Below are positions 11,261 to 23,849 of a DNA stretch of 64,000 nt, one piece after another. The stretch spans positions 39,643,669 to 39,707,668 of the forward strand of contig NC_031773.1 in NCBI RefSeq assembly GCF_001522545.3. Direction: 5' to 3'. Within the stretch, counting starts at the first letter, position 1, and the number at the start of each line of letters is the position of its first letter. Made by a program: the position numbers and the translations under genes. Under the pieces are notes generated by a model. That model made no database searches and was not told where the DNA came from. It was given only the letters and a program-made list of their open reading frames with translations. Source of the stretch: Parus major. Lineage: Eukaryota; Chordata; Aves; Passeriformes; Paridae.

Positions 11261-14200
11261 TATAGACAGAATTTTTTTTTCACTTGCTTATTTCTTTGAG
11301 AAAGATCAAATCAGTTATTAGGGGGCTGAAGTGAAGGAAAGAAGAAAAAAAGGAAAAAGTAAAAATTAGTAAAAATTAAACAAATATTCACTAAACATGT
11401 ACAAATTCCAAAATTTCTGGATAAAAATATGAAGACACCATTGTGCTAAAAACTGGAGAAATATAAAAAACTAATTATACCAACAAGCATATTGTCCATA
11501 ACTCATAGACAAAGGAGCAAACAATGTGGATAATACACAAGATGCTGAACACAGATCTTTCCTTTCAGGTGGTATAAATCAATGTGCACTTGGTATAAAC
11601 AATGCATAATTTTTCAGCTTTAATATTTTGGCCAATTTTTTTAAGATTAAAAGAAATAAAGAAAACCATATGTTTAATGAAAATTATGAAGTCTTGAACT
11701 TTTTAATTTATGCTTAGATAAGTAAGGTACCAAATACACCACTCCTAACTCAATCTTAATCCAAAGGTAAAGAATGGTCAAAGTAATAAATGTGACTGAG
11801 TGATGAATTACCTTTTATCTTCTTTTTAAATGTATTTGAATAGCATAATGAATTATAACAGTCCTAATAGTGTGCAAATAATCTTTAGAAGGACAGCAGT
11901 AACTGTAAAATAGAGTAAAAATTGATTGAGAAAAAAAAATCAAAAATCAATTTATTCTTAAACTATAATCCATTTACATTGAATATGGAGATTGAACCTT
12001 GAGCCTAAACTTCAGTATTACTGAGCACAAGAAAAAAGAGATCAGCTGCCAAGAACAAACTAAAATGAATGAATAATGATGAAAATTCTGAATGTATGCT
12101 TTGCTTTTGGACAAGAAAAAGGCAACTGAAGGTGATAGAGATTACATTAAACTGAAATCTGAAAAACCACATCTGCTACCAAAAAAACTCCCACCAAAGC
12201 CCAACCACAAAGCACTCTGAACCTGCAAAACTGGAAATACACCTGTGAACGTTAGAGTTGATTCACTGTGGTTTGTATTTTTCAAATAAATAATAAAAAA
12301 ATATGTTAGACAACGCTTTAGATCACAGAGCAGGACAATTAAAGCAACTCAATGCCCACTTCCAGTCACAAATTTCTCCACTGCTGAAGTTCTCTAAAGA
12401 TGTGGTGTCCGCTATAATTAAATCAATAATTATGCAGCTGCAAATTATGATGGAAAAACCTGGAAAACTTCCTTGAAATAAGTTAACCCCTATAAGTATC
12501 TCAAAGTTGTTAGTCACTGGATAGCTTCAAGAATTTTAATGCATGAGACTTGACCATGAATTTTACAAGAGCAAGTAATTTTGCAATAGTTGAAGCAATA
12601 GAGTATTTTACAGAAATTATTTTCAAGGTCTTCATCTTCTCTGAGTAAATGGATTTTAAACTACAACCTGAGATCTTGAAAATGGATTTGATTTTTATTT
12701 TTTTTCTTCCCCCAAATAACCAGCGAACAAAAAGATTTCTTGAGTTATAACCTGAAAACCAATGCATCTAAATTATTAGCACCACCGGAAAGCCTTCTAT
12801 CTACTGAGAGGTAACATTTTAAGGTAAATGCAAATGGCACAGAACATTGAATTATTTTTGTCATCAGCAAACATTGGAAATTTCAGAAGGACAGACTCTT
12901 GTTCTCCCTTAGAAGTCAAGTAGAACATCTTAAGGTCAAAGTTGCTAAAAATGACATGGTTAAGATGTTGCTACATCTTGACCCTCTATACACCAAATTA
13001 TTCAAAGTAGCAGGAGATAATTTTGACATACAATTGCCTACAAGAGCTTTTCAAGTAGTTAAATGTGGTTAGAAGCCATTTTCTATCATTAAAGCATCCA
13101 CATTTCTAATTTCTGTAAGAATTTGAAAAATAAAACCCATGTGAACTGACAGAAGCTAAAAGGATATTTTGGAATCTCAGCCAAACTTTTGTTCACATTT
13201 AATTTTATGGGGACATGACACATATCTGAACTGGTTTCATCTGACTTTAAGCTGGAAAGATATTTTATGCAGTCTAATGTGTTTTCTTTATGGATATTCC
13301 TTTTTAAAATGCCTTATTCAGAGCTCTTGGGTCAGAGAAGAAAAAGGGCACATATAGGACATTTCTACAAGAAGTTGTCTCAAAATATAAGGCTTGAACC
13401 ATAAAACAGGGTTTTGGTATGTTTTTGCCAGATTAGGGTTTTTTTTATGAGGGTTCTTTGGCTGAGTCTGGCTCATATCTACATCCCCTCAGTGTTCAGA
13501 AAACAGAAGTTAAACAAGACAGATTTCAGGTAGGAATTATATTTATGGAGGTAAATTAGGAAAACAAACAAGATATTTCCTCTGTATATAGTAATTAAAG
13601 ACTGACTTTTTCTAGGCAGAAACTGCTGAGGTCTCATATTAAGACAACGGAAGAAATATGGGTAGGATCAGCTATTTCCCTAACTGGTAAACACAAGTAT
13701 ATAAGTGAAAAAAACCAACAAAAAATTAATGAAAATTAGGTTGGAGTAATTACTGAAGCTTTTTAGAGGTCTGAACAAAAGCCTCTCCTCAGATAGGAAT
13801 GCAGAATCTAAGTTCTAGTGGCCAGGGGCAATGATATAATTCATATAATTTTGGCTTATGATAAGAACAAACCAGTTCAAAACAATTTTGTTTTCTCTGT
13901 GTCAGAAAAACAATCTTTGATGAAAAGAGGAAGAAGTATATATAATACATATAAGGTAATATATATGCATACATGAATTTCTATTTTTTTTTTTACCTGA
14001 TGACTTCATAAGAAGTCATAAGTTTCATAAGAAAGCATTGAACTGGATGGAAAACTCGTTTAAAAAGGAGAATTTTGATAGTAAAATAATTATTTTTACA
14101 GTTAATTATGAAATTTGAGTCAGTTATCTGATAATGACCACAGAGATTTGTCTTGGACCAGTATCATTATTATTTAAAAATTTTGACTGACAGAACTTCA

Positions 14201-15624
14201 ACAGTCAGAATGTGTTGCAAGCAAATCAGAGAACAAAAATTCAGAAATTCAAAAGCACTGTCCAACTTTCAAGTTATTAAATAAAATAAGAAATGAGAAT
14301 GATGAGATGTCAAGGGAAAAAAACCAAAACTGACTGTGGGAAATTTGAAAACTGTCTTATCTAGGGGAAAGACAAGGAAAAACCCAAAATGGACTGGAAG
14401 GGGTGATGCTAAAACAATTTTTACTTGGTTCAGAGGTCCAGCTGACTTACCATTCATTTTGCATTTAACACTAGACATTAAAAACTGCTTGGAGAAGGGT
14501 ATATGAAGGGAAGGAAGATGGACTGATGTCTCCCCAGTATATTCTCTGAAAATATACCAAGACTGAAATTGCAGATTTGGGGTAAATGCCAAAAAGAAAC
14601 TGCTAACAGAGTTCAGGGAAGTTTCAAATCATATCAGGAGACATTTCTGTAACAGTAGGTTAGGAAAATGTTTATGAGAGAAGATAGTTAATCCTGGAAT
14701 GAGTCAGGATATGAATCAAGGTCTTGAGATTTCTTTCAGACATATGGTTCCATATTTTCTCAGTCATCTTCCAACCATCTTCCAGTTTTATTTATTTTTT
14801 TAATTTTTTGGCAGAAAACATATGGTGTGTTTTATGAACAAACCATGTGCAATGTTTGGCTGAGAAAGATGAAGTGAAGAGGTTACAGTTCTTCTCAGGT
14901 GGAATATGATTCAGCAGCACAAAACCAGACTAGACTGAAAATAAGAAGGTCTTTTCACAAAACTAGATGAGCTTCAATATTTGTTCTGGAGATGTCACTT
15001 GAATTTGAAAAAAAAAGTGAATGAAGCCCTAAGGGGAATTAAATGAGAATTCATACTTCACTTGGGAACACATCAAAATAGTATTTTAAGACAAGTTTTG
15101 AAGAGAACTGTTTTTTCATACAATAAATAAGAATTTTATTCTCCCCATTATTCAGCACAGCTCTATGCATTTTATTGTCTTCTTTCACCTACTATGTCAG
15201 TAAAATCTCTCTTTTTTTTCTCTATGCTCGTCTTCCATACTTGCAGATGTAGGACCAGGCACAGTATGTTTCTCCTGTATCATATGCCTTCTTGCTAATA
15301 ACTGAATCTTTATATATTAAATTAGAAATCATTTGTGTACAGGAAGTCAGCTAAACAAAGTTGTATTCATCACATTATAATTATATCATAGATAATACCC
15401 AAGGCAGGACTAAAAATATGCAATATATAGCTGAAATTATTAAAGCTTCATATAGAACTTTTCTTGAGCAATTTTCACATGGCCAGACACCAGACTTACA
15501 GACTTCTTGATCTTGTATCAAATTACACAAGGGGCCTGAGAATACTCAGAGTTGGCTGATGTCAATGCAAGGCCTTTCTTAGTGATTTTTGAATTGAATC
15601 TGAAAATCATTTGGAATGTCCTGG
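11261..15624. other. AT-rich noncoding sequence
   Basis: No gene, RNA or named repeat found. Short poly-A and poly-T runs are scattered through it. The only structured element is a perfect 8-bp stem-loop at 14000-14019, listed separately. Confidence 0.55.
14000..14019. other. Perfect 8-bp stem-loop
   Basis: ATGACTTC at 14000-14007 and GAAGTCAT at 14012-14019 are exact reverse complements around a 4-nt ATAA loop. A partial direct copy (TTTCATAAGAAAG) follows immediately. No function is assigned; it could be chance. Confidence 0.6.
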
Positions 15625-16700
15625 AAATCTGGAAAAGTTTCAGTTGACTGGAAGCGGGCTAGTGTTGTCCAAATTTTGAAGGGCAAGGATTACCCTTGAA
15701 ACTACAGGCTTGTCAGTGTCATTGCAGCACACAGCTGGATAACACCTGATCACTCATGTGGTGGGTGAGCAACTCGTGGGTTGGGCACAAAGGGTTACAG
15801 TGAATGAGGTGACATCAGAGTGGTGACCTGTCACCGGTGGGGTTCCGTGCTCTACTATGTGCTCTGTGCTTTCAACATGTTCAGAAATGACTTGGACAAA
15901 GGACTTGTAGGATTACTAAGTAAATTTGCTTATGAAACTAAATTGTGAGGAGCTGCTGACTCCTTCAAAGGCAGAGAGAGCCTGCAGAGAGACTTCAACA
16001 AATTAGAGAGATGGGCAATGACCAACAGTATGAAATTCAACAAGAGAAAGTGCCAGATTCTGCACCTGGGATGAGGCAATCTTGGATGTATGGACAGACT
16101 GGGGAATGAAACACTGGAAGGCAGAGCCAGCTTGCCAGGAGGGCCAACCCTGTCCTGGGGACATCAGGCACAGCATGGCCAGCTGGGCAAGGGAGGGGAT
16201 TGTCCTGCTCTGAGGCACAGTGCTCTGTGCAGTTCTGGGCACCACAATATAGGAAAGACATTAAGCTCTCAGAGCAAGGACATGAGGATGGTGAAGGGCC
16301 TTGAGGTGAAACCTTATGAGGAGCAGCTGAGGTCACTTGGTCTGTTCAGCCTGGAGGAGACTGAGGGGAGACCTCACTGCAGGCTGCAACTCCCTCATGA
16401 GGGCAAGAGGAGGGGCAGGCACTGATCTCTGTGGTGCCCAGTGACAGGACCCGAGGGAATGGCCTGGAGTTGTGTCAGGGGAGGTTTAGGTTGGTTCTTA
16501 GGCTCTTCATCCAGAGAGGGGCTGGGCACTGGAGGAAACTACTTAGGGAAGTGGCCACAGGTAATAGCACCAAACCTGACAGCAAGGATAAAGCTCTCAG
16601 GCCCTTGGTGTAATTCTTACAGGTGTCCTGTGCAGGGCCTCAGGGCCAGGAGTTAGACTTCAATGATCCTGGTGGGACTCTGAACTCAGCAGATTCTAGG
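15625..16700 (+). mobile_element. CR1 LINE fragment (CR1-F-like) with internal deletions
   Basis: Sense-strand CR1. The left end (cagttgactggaagcggg) matches the CR1 RT region just before the NYRPVS motif. Downstream come the RT palm region, the C-terminal RT segment (MVKGLEVKPYEEQLRSLG, LFSLEETEGR) and the CR1-F style 3' UTR (cctgtgcagggcc, gacttcaatgatcctgg), ending near gattctagg. Compared with the remembered family order, about 300 nt are missing near 15725, between the NYRPVS region and the WVSNWL region, and about 75 nt near 16125. Frameshifts and stops abolish coding capacity. It is 5'-truncated like most CR1 copies. An A/GA-rich tract follows, which is not a normal CR1 tail. Confidence 0.93.
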
Positions 16701-16706
16701 AATATT

Positions 16707-16764
16707 TAAAAAAAAAAAAAAGAAAAAAAAAAAGAAAAGAAGAAGAAAAAAAAGAAAGAAAAGG
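16707..16764 (+). repeat. Poly-A / GA-rich low-complexity tract
   Basis: A run of A interrupted by single G residues directly after the CR1 3' end. CR1 elements normally end in short 8-mer repeats rather than poly-A, so this tract was either pre-existing or expanded after insertion. Confidence 0.85.
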
Positions 16765-17162
16765 AATCGAACACTTTGTTTGGAGGAGATTAGCTGCCCT
16801 TTGCAATTCCATAAAAAAACATGTTGTGGAATAATAGCTTTCTTTATCTCTCATTATTTCTATAAAAGGTTTTTCTCCCTCCCATAATTATGGAAAATCT
16901 GATGCCAGAAAAAATGAACTAAACCCCACCTTGACATGTGTACATTGATGCTAATCAAGGCTAATCAGGATTGTCCCTGTAGCACATAGCAACATAATAG
17001 TTTTTCTAAACAGAAGTATAGTCTACAGGTCTTAATTAACTCTTTTAGAGGCACTGCCATGTCAAGGTTCAAGTACTTATGTTCTTCGGAGTTTTATTTA
17101 CACAAACTGAGATTTTAAAATTACATAAACATGTTTACCTTAATTGATCTCCACAGAATTAG

Positions 17163-17222
17163 AGAATCACAGAATATTCTGAATTGGAAAGGACAGACAA
17201 GGATGATCATGTCTAATTCTCA
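17163..17222 (-). mobile_element. Short CR1 3'-end fragment
   Basis: The plus strand reads gaatcacagaatattctg, then attggaaaggacagacaagg and atgatcatgtctaattc, the reverse complement of a CR1 3' UTR terminus. Only about 60 bp of the extreme 3' end are recognisable. Its sequence type resembles the 3' end of the CR1 at 15625-16700 in the opposite orientation. Confidence 0.8.
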
Positions 17223-17520
17223 TCTTTGACACTTTTTCTTTGTTTTCCCAACAAGGATAAGAATTTTTTTGATCTTATCATTCATGAAGAATTTTCATTG
17301 GTGCAAACTACTTGACATATTTCCTTTTTCTTTCATGTCTAATATCTACTTTTCGTGTTTACCAGTCCTTAGCCAGCTGATAAGTAATACAGGATTAACC
17401 CTTTGCCAGACATGTTACATAAGCAATTTTTGCATATGATGAATGCTCAGGCGATGAATGTTTCTTCAAAAACACACTATCTGTCATGAGTCTCAATATT
17501 GATCTTACGGTGACAAAAAC

Positions 17521-17758
17521 CAGAAGTTCCACCAGAAGTTGAGGCAGACTTTCTTTACTGTGCAGGTCACCATCCACAGGAAGAGATTGCTCAGAGAGAT
17601 TGTGGAATCTCCCTCACTGGAAATATTAAAGATGAATCTGGGTGCAATCCTGTGCCATGCACTCAGTGATGACCCTGCCTGAGCAGAGAGGTTGGACCAG
17701 ATGACCTACAGTTATCATTTCCAACCTTACACTTTCTGGGATTCTGGGATTCTCTGAC
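17521..17758 (+). mobile_element. CR1 3'-end fragment
   Basis: It contains the CR1 3' signature in order: ctttctttactgtg, gattgctcagagaga, tctccctcactgg, gaggttggaccagatgacct, and a terminal pair of attctggg repeats. It covers roughly the last 240 bp of a CR1, including the end of the ORF2 frame and the 3' UTR. The 5' edge is diffuse. Confidence 0.88.
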
Positions 17759-20697
17759 ATATATTAGCAGAGGATTACACTTGCTTTTCTGAAGCATGAC
17801 TTCAGATTTATTTATGCTATTCTTCCTACAGAGCCAGATTGTAAAAGTGTAAAGTATGAGGAAAGTGCTTAATGATACTTCATGGAAAGTAAGGCTGCTT
17901 ACATACATCACAATGCCTACTATAAGCATTACCTACTCCAATTCACTATGATATATCATTATCCTATGTGTTAGATACTGATACTGACCATAGAAAAATT
18001 GAAGTGCTTTTAAAAATGTATCTATTTGATTTTAAAGAGGTGCTATATTTCACAAAATGCTTTGAAGAATTTGCAACTATATTTTTTGTTTTTTGAAACA
18101 AGTTCATATATTTATATTTATTATCTACAGTAGTTTTGAACATTGCTTAAATTTATTCTATAAATATTTTCTCACTGAGATGACTGCAATAGAAGTGTAA
18201 ATGAAACAGCCTCTGTTGGTTTCAGAGAAATCTGGAAAGGCTCACACTATGCTCTGTATTGAGAGCTGAGACATCACTTTCCATGGAACTTATGACAAGG
18301 TGGTGGAAAATTTTAGCTATATTTTGGCTGCTGCATCAAGGGAAAAGAATACCATTGCCAAAATCAATTCCCTCTGCAATTCTTTACCTTTGTTATCTGC
18401 ACTATTCTGCCTGTTATCTTTTTTCTCTCCCCATTGTTTTGGTTGGCAAGGGAAGTACAGGTCACTCCGCAGTGGCACCTGAGCACAGCTGCACAGGCTG
18501 CTCCTCACACTGACGAGCTGATTACACAATAGTGAGAAAGCGAAACACACATTTCCTGCTGAGCTGAAAGGTATCACTTTCAACAGAAGGGTAACGAACT
18601 CAAAGGGGTAATAGAATCCTTCACATTCATATCCCTTTGTAAAAGGAGACGGTGCATAAGTTGTGTCTATGGTAAAATTTGTTGAGGTCTGATTATTAAG
18701 CAAGCTGACACAATGGGAGGAAAAATGTTGTAGTGGATACAAAAAGTGTTCTGATCAAATGAAATACAAGCCCCATCAATAATGGCTTGAAAGACACTGT
18801 TTTACTGCCTGCACCAAATGTGTCTGTTTTTTGAAGACTGCCTAGGTAAAGGTGAATTACACTGCTCAAGCATTTAATGCTATATTTTTCTGTTCATGGC
18901 TTGGCATAGATTATAACAGTGGACTGAAAACATAGTGTTCTGAGGAATATTTGTTATAATTTTCTAGCAAGATAATTTGAATTTGTTTCCCAAGCAATCG
19001 GTTTCTTTGGATAAGAGAAGCAGAAAATAATTTCTCTGAATTGGAATTGATAAAATGCCTTTTTCTAAGCCAGACATCCAAGCCATTACTGATTAAATTA
19101 TGTATGAAAATAATAAGGGTGAATTATTTTCTCATTGTTTTGTTTTTTTTCTTTTTCATAGGTTCTCTTATGTTTTATAGACAGACCAAGAGATATGCTT
19201 CACTTTTGAGTCTTTATAATCACTCTGCTTAGTTGAGCTGTCAACTGCTTGAAGAAATACACCAAAAAAATCTTCTAAAAACATCTAAAGCTTTGGATTT
19301 AACTGAAAGATCTTATTTCAGGAAAAACCCCCGAGAATTACATTAAGAGTTTTGTAAGGTAATTTTTGCAATTTAGCAAAATCAGGTAGGTTGAAATAGA
19401 AGCATGTAGGTTTTTGTTCAGCTACTCAGTAACAGTGGTCTCTGTTTGACCTTTTCCAAATAAAATCTGACTTAATTTTCACTTTCCCATAAGGTAAAAA
19501 TATAGATTTAACTGTGGCTCATTATGTCTCTTCCAAGTTGTATGTTTATTACAGCTGCAAAACTATTTGTTTATCTGTCAGATGTCTTCATTCATATTTA
19601 ACTTGTCTCCCAAGGGAACCACCTTGAGATTTTGATTTGTCTAGATATTTCTTGTTGTACATTTCTTAATATCTCTTGCCAACTTTGTTTTACCATGTAA
19701 GCAAGACACAGCAATTACAGATGCTAAGAGAAAGCTTATTTCCCTCAAAGTCTAGAGCAGATTATTATGGGAAACTCTTGATATTTTCCAGGCATACAAG
19801 TTTCAGAGGAAATACAAAGAAAATAGTATCAAGAAAAGCTCTTTTGCACTTAACTGCTCCAATAACATAAGTGGGCAATTGGCTTGAAGATCCAGGTCCA
19901 TCATGAAGTGAATGGTATCCATCTATATCAGAATCAAAACTGATGTGTTTATCTTGGTCATTGCTCCTGCTTATGGATGCTAGAGAGAGGGCAGACAGGA
20001 GACACATGTAGGTTTAAAGCCTCAGAGTGAGAATGCTCTCATGAAACCATATGCAGTATGCTCTCAGAGCTTATGCCAAAAAAAATATGTAATCTTACTT
20101 TTCATTTCTCACATTATCTTTACGGAAAAAAATGTTATGGCAAAAAAAGCAAAGCCTTTGAGATTTATTTTTGGTTTTATTTACTTTCCATGACTCTTGT
20201 CCATTCTCTTCTCTTAAGATTTGATAAAAGTAAAATTAAGCTTAAAAATTATATACATATAATTTTTGAGCAATACATTTCTTTCTCTTTTTTTACAGTT
20301 AGTTTATGTTTCTCACACATGGCCTTGCTTCATACACAGCCTTTTTGTCTTCAGGAGAAAATAGCATAATGTTCCATAAAATGCCTGGTTAGCATGAGCA
20401 TTTCAGCTCTTGAAGTATTTCTTTGCACACTTCTCCATGGAGTAAAAAGTTTTTCAGTCACTGTGGATCAGATTCTATCTTTCAGGAAATGCTTCATCTT
20501 ACAGAGGTCGCTAGGAATTCTCTTCCAGGTAAAGTCACCTAAAATTTGATGTCTTCAATACGAGCTGATGTCTAATTTACCTTAAAGCTAACAGAACTCT
20601 AGGCCTTGATGCAGTTGGCTAGGCATAGGCATTCAATATTGTCTGAGGTGCTCTAGAGTCTGAAATTCCACCTGCCACCTGCAGAACATCCCTGATT
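17759..20697. other. Noncoding sequence
   Basis: AT-rich with no recognised gene or repeat. A 141-codon open frame on the minus strand (18317-18742) has no domain features that I recognise and lies in unremarkable sequence. Confidence 0.5.
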
Positions 20698-20818
20698 AGG
20701 TTTTGTGACTTGCCCATGGCCTCCTCAAAGGACCCAACATCCTGAAGCATCCAAGGTGGCACTATGGCTGGAAACCTGGGTTCAGGCTACACAATCCACA
20801 TCCTAACCAATACAGACA
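20698..20818 (-). mobile_element. MIR-like SINE relic
   Basis: The order of words fits a reverse-complemented tRNA-derived MIR/CORE-SINE body: agg, then gtgacttgcccatggcc, a gap, gtggcactatggctgg, aacctgggttcaggc and catcctaaccaatac. MIR-type SINEs predate the amniote split, and a few copies survive in birds. The match is by remembered consensus with several mismatches, so this needs profile-search confirmation. An unrelated sequence with a chance match to the gtgacttgccca core is the alternative. Confidence 0.5.
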
Positions 20819-23784
20819 CTAAAGTCTTGAAAGAACTGAAGTAACTCATCCCTACATATTCACTTGGCTGTGGATTAATCTGTTCTGTAATTTTTGTTCA
20901 GTAGATCTCCATAAATGGAAGCTTAGGCTTATGAATATACATGCAAATATTGACATTAATATGTCTTCATTCCAAACTGATTCCCATCCTGATTATTTGC
21001 CAAATACCAACTTGGAGAGGCCTTACTGTGCCTCCCATTTTTCTTTTAAAAGCTTAAATTAAAACTTCTAGATATCAATATGTGATTTCAGTATGGGGTA
21101 GAAACACAAAATCCATTTGCATGTCAGGAGTCAATTTGAGTAGGTGTGACACTCTGCCTGAAAAAGATACATCTCACTGATCCTCAGTTTAACCAACTCT
21201 TCTTAGGAGCTGAGGTACACTGAGAAAATGTGTCTCTCTGCAAGCAGCTAAAAAGCATTCTTTTGCTCACAAAGAAAATACTAGCTGGCAGCTCCTCAGT
21301 TGTTTTTGTCTTATAATGAGAAGAGAGGAATTAGGTCATTCTATGGGACATAAACCAATTTTGAATAGAGAGTTGGAGGGATCCATTTCTGAAATTCTTC
21401 CAATGTGGTTACGTAGCCAAAAATTTTAAAATTTTAAAAGCTTTCTAAAATAATGTAAAATTACAACAGGAGTCTTCCAATAAATGTTTTGAAATTAAAT
21501 CTCCTGTAGCTGAATCAAAAAACTTAAAAATTTAGATTTAAGGTCTTCTTCATTTAAAAGAATTTTTACCTCTTCAAATTCTTACCAGTCATGGTTAAGT
21601 GAAGCAAAATAATGAGAAAAATGAATATAAATTAATATTAGTATTTTAATCATAAGACAAAATTATCAGTGTAATCCTTAAATTTGCAGAATACTTAAAA
21701 GTTCACAAGGGCTCATTGATCAGCACTGAAGCTTGATTAGGTGAACATTTGAATCAGCAAGGCATCCAGGCAGACTGTGAAACATTTAGAGCTCATGTTC
21801 CATTTCAAGTCATGTCTCAGACTCTTACAGTGATGTGCAATAGTCTGAGAGAAATTTTTGACTGTCTTGCGGACATGATTTTCACAAGAAAATTTGAGAT
21901 AAAATAGATTTAAGGGGCATCCTGAACAGACACTAATTGATCATTGAGTTAATTGGAAGTGTTGAAGCTATTTTAAATTACAGAAAAACTAATCAAGATT
22001 TATTAACCATAGGTAACAAATCCATTTCGGAGAGCTCTGGAGAAATAAGATAATCTGATTTGATAATTTATTGTAGAGGAAGACTATCACTCACAAAAAA
22101 TGTCCTTTCAAAGCTCTCATTTGTGCTACTCATTGTAATTATTGCTGGTTTGTAGAAGTTCTGTGGTGTGTCAAGCTCCACTGCTTAATCTGGACAATGT
22201 AATTCTCAAACAAAATTTTGATAAACAATTTAAATCTAAGTCTGTCAATTGAGAACAGCAATGTTAGACTATTCATATTTATAAAATTTCTCTAATCCTC
22301 TATTATTTCTAATGATGTGTAACATTCTAAATATTCCCACATACAGGATTAGTGAAAAGATAATTACTAAGGCTGTTCCAGGAATACTCTCATAAGACTG
22401 CTATTTCCAGGCCTTTTTCCAAAGGCATCTCTGACATAGGTGACTATAACCTATTAGTTCCTGTTCCTTCTATCTGAAGAGATGTAGCTATTTCTTTATC
22501 ATAGCATTCTTGATCTTTATATATATAAAAATATATATTAAAATATATATTAAAATATATATTAAAATAGTTTAAAAATATAACTACTCAACAATGTTCT
22601 ATCTATCTGTTCAGTTGCATTATATGACTTCCTCCTGGAAATTCTTTAGAGTTCAAGCAGCTTTTTTCCTTCTGCTTTTGTAAGAAGCTTATAAGTTTCA
22701 GTTAGGCTTCAGGGCTCCCTTGACAAACACAGGTATTTGGATAATCCTATAGCCACTACCTCAAGAGTCACAGACAAACGTCAACAAGTGGATTGAAGGA
22801 TGAGCTATGTGGTTCTACCTAAGTCAGTGAAAAGTTCCTCATTGGAATGAGACAGTTCTAGATAATAGCAATTTATAGCTTCAATATTTCAACATCCAAA
22901 GTAAGTATCACAAATCATGTTCAAAGATAAGTGTGAGACAGAATTTACAAAAGGGAAAAATTATGAAGGCTTTTTCTGGCGCTTTATTCTGGCTGTCATG
23001 AACTTCCAGATCAATTCAGTGTTTTCCATATCATTAAATCTATTTTGAATATATGATTACCTGAACTAGTAGTTATCAACCATATTAATAAATTAATCTT
23101 TTGACTACCATGGTGCAGTGGCTGATTTTCAGACAGAGAAGGCAGTCTTTTCAGGGAGATTCTCAGGACGTACAGACAGACAATCTGCATAATTTCTAAA
23201 TATTGGTATTATTATTATTATTAATTTTTATTGTTACTTCTATGATTTTAATCTCTGAAACACTACTGAGCCTGAGGTGTGTTCATACAGGATGACCTCT
23301 GTCTCAATGCATACATTAAGTATCACTTTTTTCACTTTTCTGTGAATTATTTCTTGATGCTTTAAAATTTTTTGTTCTGTTCTACCTTTTCAGATTGACT
23401 TGCAAACTGTGAGCATGACTGCAACGCTCTTACATAAACTGTCTTGGAAGGTCCTAACCAAAAATCCCTTTGTGCAAATGTTTATCTTGGTGGAGATGGC
23501 ACTCACAGGCCATGAAATTACAGAATTATTTTTATTTTTTGCATAGCCCTATGATTCTGGTTGTTTTTTTATTTTTTTTTTTCCCTGCTGATGTTTATAG
23601 TTTTCTTATAGAACTGCAGTTCTTTATGTAGTCAAGTTATGTCATTAAAAAATAGAGAAAATTGACAGAGTCTAGGTTATATTACACTGAAGCTACTTAG
23701 CCTCAGCATCGATTTACAGAAGCTGCAGACTGGACTTTTAAGTGGGAGAGCTAAGGAATGGTTTTACAAACACCAGGTGCTGCA
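20819..23784. other. AT-rich noncoding sequence
   Basis: No gene or interspersed repeat identified. It includes the AT-rich tandem tract at 22517-22575 and a short ATT run near 23207. Confidence 0.55.
22517..22575. repeat. AT-rich 12-bp tandem repeat
   Basis: A 12-bp unit AAAATATATATT repeats about three times after a TATATATATA lead-in. This is a small AT minisatellite. Confidence 0.85.
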
Positions 23785-23849
23785 GCACACACACAGACAC
23801 ACAGACACACAGACACACAGACACACAGACACACACACACAGACACACG
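23785..23849 (+). repeat. (ACACACAG)n microsatellite
   Basis: Regular alternation of CACACA with CAGACA gives a compound 8-bp repeat of about 65 bp, degenerate at the right end (acacacggg). Its minus strand reads as a Val-Cys-rich frame, which is an artefact of the repeat. Confidence 0.95.

Noticed and set aside
18317..18742. A 141-codon open frame on the minus strand
   Set aside because: No domain, no signal or repeat pattern, no splice or promoter context; its length is within what chance gives in 64 kb.
22517..22575. Regularly spaced short repeats that might suggest a CRISPR-like array
   Set aside because: These are contiguous AT-rich tandem units without unique spacers, and the context is vertebrate.
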